Source of the DNA: Hyphomicrobiales bacterium
GTDB taxonomy: Bacteria; Pseudomonadota; Alphaproteobacteria; Rhizobiales; Rhizobiaceae
Length of the DNA stretch: 56,588 nt
Direction of reading: 5' to 3'
Assembly: GCA_900470195.1 (NCBI GenBank)
Contig: UEIJ01000045.1
Span: forward strand, 1-56,588
The notes below the pieces were generated by a model. That model worked only from the letters and a program-made list of their open reading frames with translations, did not search any database and was not told where the DNA came from. Both the position numbers and the translations under genes were made by a program. This document shows, piece by piece, positions 53,029 to 56,588 of the stretch. How positions within the stretch are numbered: position 1 is the stretch's first letter; each line of letters begins with the position of its first letter.

Positions 53029-53318
53029 TGCGTGTTTTCGCTATTGTTGGATTTGCCTTGCCAGACGCCGGTATCATCATTCCAGTCTCCGGCATCGATC
53101 GCCGCCTGCTCTGCATCAACTGTATCGAACAGGTTGTCGGGCAGGCCACGATGGCGCAACAGGCCAAAAGGGCGCTTGCCACCGTCCGCTGCTGGACCGA
53201 TGCGGGCGTAAACTTCGTTGCCACGCATGATGACGATCTCTTCGCCCTGGTTGGCGCGATCGAGGACTTCGGCGAAATTCTTGCGGGCTTCGCTGATCTT
53301 GTAGCTTGTCTGGGGCAT
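53025..53318 (-). CDS. Phd/YefM-type antitoxin
   Basis: A 97-residue antitoxin. SYKISEARKNFAEVLDRANQ then GEEIVIMRGNEVYARIGPA is the Phd/YefM DNA-binding core. The C-terminal acidic tail (FDTVDAEQAAIDAGDWNDDT) should wrap the toxin. First gene of the minus-strand operon antitoxin, PIN toxin, antitoxin-like, integrase; it probably autorepresses the upstream promoter. Confidence 0.88.
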   Translation of the reverse strand: MPQTSYKISEARKNFAEVLDRANQGEEIVIMRGNEVYARIGPAADGGKRPFGLLRHRGLPDNLFDTVDAEQAAIDAGDWNDDTGVWQGKSNNSENTQ

Positions 53319-53670
53319 CGGGACCTCCGAAATTGGTCGTACGCCATTGATACCATTGTTTTACAGCGCGTACAAGTGCCTCGTACAAATAACCTCCGAT
53401 AAGCTGTACTTATCAGAGGTGATTAGCCCTCACTACAAGCATCATGAGTGCCGAAACATAAAGGCTATTTAGCTTATAATTAGCACTTAATTTACCATAA
53501 ATTCAATGCGTTACGATCTCGACCAATTGCCTCCGAAGAGTAAGCGGGGGGGTAAGCGGGGCATATCCGTTGTGGTTTTTAGCTCCCGATTTCAATTGAA
53601 ACGCTAAGCGGTTCATTCCGACATCAAAATCTCCCCTTACAATTTCACGCGGAGGAGGGGAGGGGGCCAG
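53319..53670. other. Region between TA-integrase operon and second integrase
   Basis: About 350 bases without a gene. It contains two GTACAA motifs (near 53370 and 53383) in the antitoxin promoter area, the core-like site at 53391-53420, and an AT-rich stretch around 53465-53515. Confidence 0.5.
53392..53420 (-). other. Recombinase core-like site, copy 2
   Basis: Read on the minus strand: ACCTCTGATAAG, spacer TACAG, CTTATCGGAGGT. The 12-bp arms are inverted with a single mismatch. Its 53397-53420 part is identical over 24 bases to the complement of 34705-34728. It lies 73 bp upstream of the antitoxin gene of the integrase operon, a usual place for a recombinase's own site. Confidence 0.65.
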
Positions 53671-54804
53671 CTAAAGCCCTGAAGCCTTGGTCAAATTCAC
53701 GCGGAACCGATCACGTCGTCTCTGATATCTGCGGGTCATCTCCGCGGAAGCATGGCCAAGCTGTTTTTGGACGTAGCGTTCGTCGACCTCGGCCGAGGAG
53801 GCAAGGCCAGCGCGAAGGGAATGACCGGAGAACTTGAAGGCGCGCTCGATCTCGCTGAGATCGCCGCGAACGCCTGCGGCCATTGCGGCCCGCTTCACAA
53901 GCCGCGCCACCTCTTTGTCGTTCAGACGCTCCGAGCCAACAGCCTTCCCTTGCCCCGTGACGCGGCGAAAGAGGGGGCCATGGGCCAGCTTGGCGAACTT
54001 GATCCAGGTCTCGATCGCGGCGACTGGACACGTCGCATCAGACGAGCCACGACCCACCTCGACCTCTCGCCACCCAGTCTTGCCGCGCAGGGTGACAAGC
54101 ATGCCCTTGTCGAGGATCTCAATCCAGCCTCGGCCGTCCTCAGTCTGGTCTGCCTTTAGATCGAGGCCGACAATTTCGGAACGACGGAGGCCGCCGGCAA
54201 AACCGATGAGCAACATGGCACGATCGCGCAGGCCGCGCAGCGAACCGCGGTCGAGCGTCTCGACCATGGCGATGATATCTTCGGCCATGACCGCCTCCTT
54301 CTGCACCGGCGGCCTGGCATGGCTGTTGCGGATCCCGGCCATAACGGTGGCGATGTGCCTGTCTTTACGATCAAGCGAGAGCGCGCGCTGGGCATAATTC
54401 CAGGATAGCGAGGAGAGTCGTCGTTCGATGGTTGAGACGGAGTTGGCCTTGGCGCCCCGTTCAGCTGTGCCGGAAGCGCAGGCGGTGATGTAGAGCCCGA
54501 CGGTTTGCGGGTGTGGCGGGAGCGGAGCCAGATTGGACCGCCGACACCAAGCGGCAAAATGCTTCCAGTCCGAAGCGTAAGCCTTGCGGGTATTGGCGGA
54601 GCTGGCGGCTTCGACATAACCCCGGGCGCGATCAGCAAGGCTTGCGAGATGGGCGGGCGTCTGGTCCTGAACGGCGAGAGAGGGGAGGGGGCTGTCGCCC
54701 GACACCTCCGGCGCGGAAACATCACCGCCGGAGGCTGTGCTGAGAGACGGCGCTGAGGTCTCCTCGACGTGAATTTCGCTGTTCTGCTCGATGATTTGGG
54801 CCAT
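53671..54804 (-). CDS. Tyrosine recombinase (integrase), copy 2
   Basis: A 377-residue tyrosine recombinase. R207 (GGLRRSEIVGL), H328 and R331 (GHSLR), H351 (QLGHAS) and Y360 (TRRYQRR) complete the active site. It has a long acidic N-terminal extension (about 50 residues) and a SAM-like core-binding domain (about 55-150). A perfect inverted repeat lies 17 bp upstream of its start. Divergent from DUF1403-scpB. Confidence 0.92.
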   Translation of the reverse strand: MAQIIEQNSEIHVEETSAPSLSTASGGDVSAPEVSGDSPLPSLAVQDQTPAHLASLADRARGYVEAASSANTRKAYASDWKHFAAWCRRSNLAPLPPHPQTVGLYITACASGTAERGAKANSVSTIERRLSSLSWNYAQRALSLDRKDRHIATVMAGIRNSHARPPVQKEAVMAEDIIAMVETLDRGSLRGLRDRAMLLIGFAGGLRRSEIVGLDLKADQTEDGRGWIEILDKGMLVTLRGKTGWREVEVGRGSSDATCPVAAIETWIKFAKLAHGPLFRRVTGQGKAVGSERLNDKEVARLVKRAAMAAGVRGDLSEIERAFKFSGHSLRAGLASSAEVDERYVQKQLGHASAEMTRRYQRRRDRFRVNLTKASGL

Positions 54805-54820
54805 TTCTCTATAATGAGCA

Positions 54821-54853
54821 TTATGTCCGATAATGCAAGATTATCGGACATAA
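54821..54853. other. Perfect 14-bp inverted repeat upstream of integrase 2
   Basis: TTATGTCCGATAAT (54821-54834), spacer GCAAG, ATTATCGGACATAA (54840-54853). The inner TCCGATAA/TTATCGGA halves match those of the core-like site at 53392-53420. It could be the recombination core of the adjacent integrase or its autoregulatory operator in the divergent promoter region. Confidence 0.7.
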
Positions 54854-54916
54854 TTATATGCGGACAGGCTGTGCGGTTGATTGTGAAATAGGTGGTAGAA
54901 ACTGCGCGCCTCGGCT

Positions 54917-55888
54917 ATGCTTGACGGCATGGATTCGCGCCTTCCCCCACCTTTCGCCGCCCCGGTTCTCCCAGCGACCGTGTCTCCCCTACCGGCTTGG
55001 GCGAACGGGCGCGCGCGCGATTCAAGCGAAGGGGACGCCGCCTTTGCCGCTGGCATTGCTCTGAAATCGCTCGACGATTTGGTTCGCGCCGACCTGCCGT
55101 GGGCGGGCTGCTGGCGCCAGCGCCTGGCGCTTAGGGCCTCGCATTCGGCCGTGCAGCTGATTGGCCGCAACGAAGGCGAGGCGGGCTTGCGCGATGTGGT
55201 GCTGCTCACCGCGCCTGGCAACGATCCCGGGCCGGCCGGAGCTATGTATTTGGCATTCCAGAAACTGGCGGCAAAGAAGCGGCCGATCAGCAGCAAAGTT
55301 CTGGAGGAGGTAGCGGCGCTGATGGGGATGCGTCGCGAGGGCCTGAGCGAAATTGCCGATTTATTTGACGGCGCGCTTCAGTCCGGTCGTGCTGTGCCCT
55401 TCGTCGTCGCCGACCTTGTCACCAACATCTGCGCCGCCCGGCCAGATGCCGAAATTTTGGCCTGGTGGCTGGCCGACCGCCTGCTCGCGGAAAAACTCGC
55501 CTGGGCGTATGGCGTGCCGCTCACGATGGGCGAGCGGTTTGGCGCAGCGTTCAAGACCATAGGTGGCCGCGGGCGGGTGCGGCCCGGGGAGCCCGCTTTC
55601 CCGCGGGCGGTGTGCCTGGCGCTCGTGTCCGCCACGGTCGAGGCCTTGCGGCAGGCCAATGACATTGGCCGGCGTGCCGAGACATTGTTGGCGATCGCGC
55701 CGAAGTTGCGAACCAAAGGCGCCGGCGTCGTCATCGAAAAGCTGCTCAACGAGGATGCCATGCCCGCCTCCGTGCCCGGCAGCCATCTCTCCCGCTGGGC
55801 GGCGACGCGATTGTTCGAGCGGCTGGAAAGTTTTGGCGCGGTGCGTGAACTGTCCGGCCGAACTTCGTTCCGGATTTTTGGGTTGTGA
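54917..55888 (+). CDS. DUF1403 family protein
   Basis: A 323-residue protein matching DUF1403 from memory: a proline-rich start (LPPPFAAPVLPATVSPLPAW), then FAAGIALKSLDDLVRADLPW, AGCWRQRLALRASHSAVQL and VRPGEPAFPRAVCLALVSAT. Known mostly from rhizobial plasmids next to ScpB and SMC genes. Function unproven; the context suggests a partner in a plasmid-borne condensin-like complex. Its stop overlaps the scpB start. Confidence 0.8.
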   Translation: MLDGMDSRLPPPFAAPVLPATVSPLPAWANGRARDSSEGDAAFAAGIALKSLDDLVRADLPWAGCWRQRLALRASHSAVQLIGRNEGEAGLRDVVLLTAPGNDPGPAGAMYLAFQKLAAKKRPISSKVLEEVAALMGMRREGLSEIADLFDGALQSGRAVPFVVADLVTNICAARPDAEILAWWLADRLLAEKLAWAYGVPLTMGERFGAAFKTIGGRGRVRPGEPAFPRAVCLALVSATVEALRQANDIGRRAETLLAIAPKLRTKGAGVVIEKLLNEDAMPASVPGSHLSRWAATRLFERLESFGAVRELSGRTSFRIFGL

Positions 55889-56571
55889 CGATGGCTGGAT
55901 CAAGCGCAACACGACGGAAGTCACGGCCGCAGGACGAAGTGTTGCTTGATCGCGAGCTCGAAGATCTGCCGCCGGAGCTGCGCTGGCGCGAATGGATGCT
56001 GCGGGTAGAAGCAGTGATCTTTGCCGCCGCCGAGCCGGTCAGCCGTGAGATTTTGGCGCGCGTGGTCGGTTGCGGCTGCAGCATCGATCTCATCATCGAT
56101 GATTTGCGCGAGGATCTGCGGTCACGTCCCTATGACATCGTTGCGGTCGCCGGGGGCTGGCAGCATCGAAGCCGTTCGGCTTACGCGTCTGCGATCCGTG
56201 CCTCGCAGGCGCCAACGCGTAGCGTCGCCGCGTCGCTGTCGGAAAACGAGGCTGTGGTGCTGGCGGCGATCGCATACTTGCAGCCGGTGACCCGCGGCGA
56301 GTTGTCCAACATGTTCGGCAAGGAGATAAGCCGCGACATGATTGCCGGCCTTCGCGATGCCGGGTTTCTCAGCTCCGGCCCGCGCAGCCCGACACACGGC
56401 GCGCCCTACACCTATGTGACGACCAGGCATTTTCTCTCGGCGTTCGGCCTCGAGACACTGCGCGATCTGCCCGATCTCGAGCGGCTTGAGGATGACGGGC
56501 TGCTTAGCCGGCATTCGCTTGTGAGGGAAGATTTGGCGAAAGAAGTCGCCGATGGCGGCGAGCAGGACTAG
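55885..56571 (+). CDS. scpB: Segregation and condensation protein B homologue
   Basis: A 228-residue ScpB (kleisin-interacting winged-helix protein). Recognisable segments are RVEAVIFAAAEPVSREILAR, YDIVAVAGGWQHRSRSAYAS, SLSENEAVVLAAIAYLQPVT, RGELSNMFGKEISRDMIAGL and YVTTRHFLSAFGLETLRDLP. GTG 55885 overlaps the DUF1403 stop; ATG 55891 is an alternative start. An SMC gene would be expected just beyond the window end. Confidence 0.88.
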   Translation: MTMAGSSATRRKSRPQDEVLLDRELEDLPPELRWREWMLRVEAVIFAAAEPVSREILARVVGCGCSIDLIIDDLREDLRSRPYDIVAVAGGWQHRSRSAYASAIRASQAPTRSVAASLSENEAVVLAAIAYLQPVTRGELSNMFGKEISRDMIAGLRDAGFLSSGPRSPTHGAPYTYVTTRHFLSAFGLETLRDLPDLERLEDDGLLSRHSLVREDLAKEVADGGEQD

Positions 56572-56588
56572 CTGTAGCGGCTTGCCAA

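Noticed and set aside
1..56588. CRISPR arrays, tRNA or rRNA genes
   Set aside because: I saw no regularly spaced repeats and no cloverleaf or rRNA-like sequence, though short tRNAs cannot be excluded by eye.

Overview
The window looks like part of a plasmid or chromid of a Brucellaceae/Rhizobiales bacterium, most likely Ochrobactrum/Brucella. The evidence is a complete repABC replication-partition operon at 34.8-38.4 kb with two identical 16-bp parS palindromes, an Aap-type amino-acid transporter, and a DUF1403-ScpB pair typical of rhizobial plasmids. The genus is inferred from gene style only. I saw no rRNA, tRNA or CRISPR.

0-4.4 kb: a PaaI-type thioesterase, a divergent LysR/LysE exporter pair, three small exported or membrane proteins of unknown function, and a decayed PepSY membrane gene. 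4.5-6.0 kb: an IS6-family element split by an IS5-family remnant.

6.0-23.2 kb: a catabolic island. On the minus strand are a BMP-type nucleoside ABC transporter (binding protein, ATPase, two permeases) and two nucleoside hydrolases. Divergent on the plus strand are an NAD-dependent epimerase, an SDR dehydrogenase, an isochorismatase-fold hydrolase, a MarR regulator and an enamidase-like amidohydrolase. Next come two overlapping DUF1185 genes on the minus strand and a five-gene urea/amide-type ABC transporter. Together they suggest uptake of a nucleoside, release of its base or sugar, oxidation, and opening of a cyclic amide. The substrate is unknown.

23.2-32.7 kb: a lower homoprotocatechuate (4-hydroxyphenylacetate) meta-cleavage set (hpaR, hpaF, hpaG-like, hpaH, hpaI). 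It is combined with an AapJQMP amino-acid transporter and a class V aminotransferase. The two arms diverge from an intergenic region with a perfect 16-bp palindrome. The ring-cleaving dioxygenase, the semialdehyde dehydrogenase and the hydroxylase are not in the window.

32.7-34.5 kb: nested IS6/IS3 fragments plus one intact IS6-family copy. The relic facing the catabolic block matches the relic at 4.5-6.0 kb in inverted orientation, so the 26.8-kb catabolic block is bracketed by related IS6 ends.

34.5-56.6 kb: the replicon backbone and accessory genes. These are repCBA with a predicted counter-transcribed RNA; a PliG-like lysozyme inhibitor; an alpha/beta hydrolase; a 2'-5' RNA ligase-like protein; a ParDE toxin-antitoxin pair; a serine recombinase; an envelope module (patatin lipoprotein, DUF4105 protein, HdeD-type protein fused to an NlpC-like domain, MFS transporter); a four-gene run of antitoxin, PIN toxin, second antitoxin-like gene and tyrosine recombinase; a second tyrosine recombinase; and DUF1403-ScpB. 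Two 24-bp identical copies of a recombinase-core-like site lie in inverted orientation at 34.7 and 53.4 kb. A related perfect inverted repeat lies upstream of the second recombinase.
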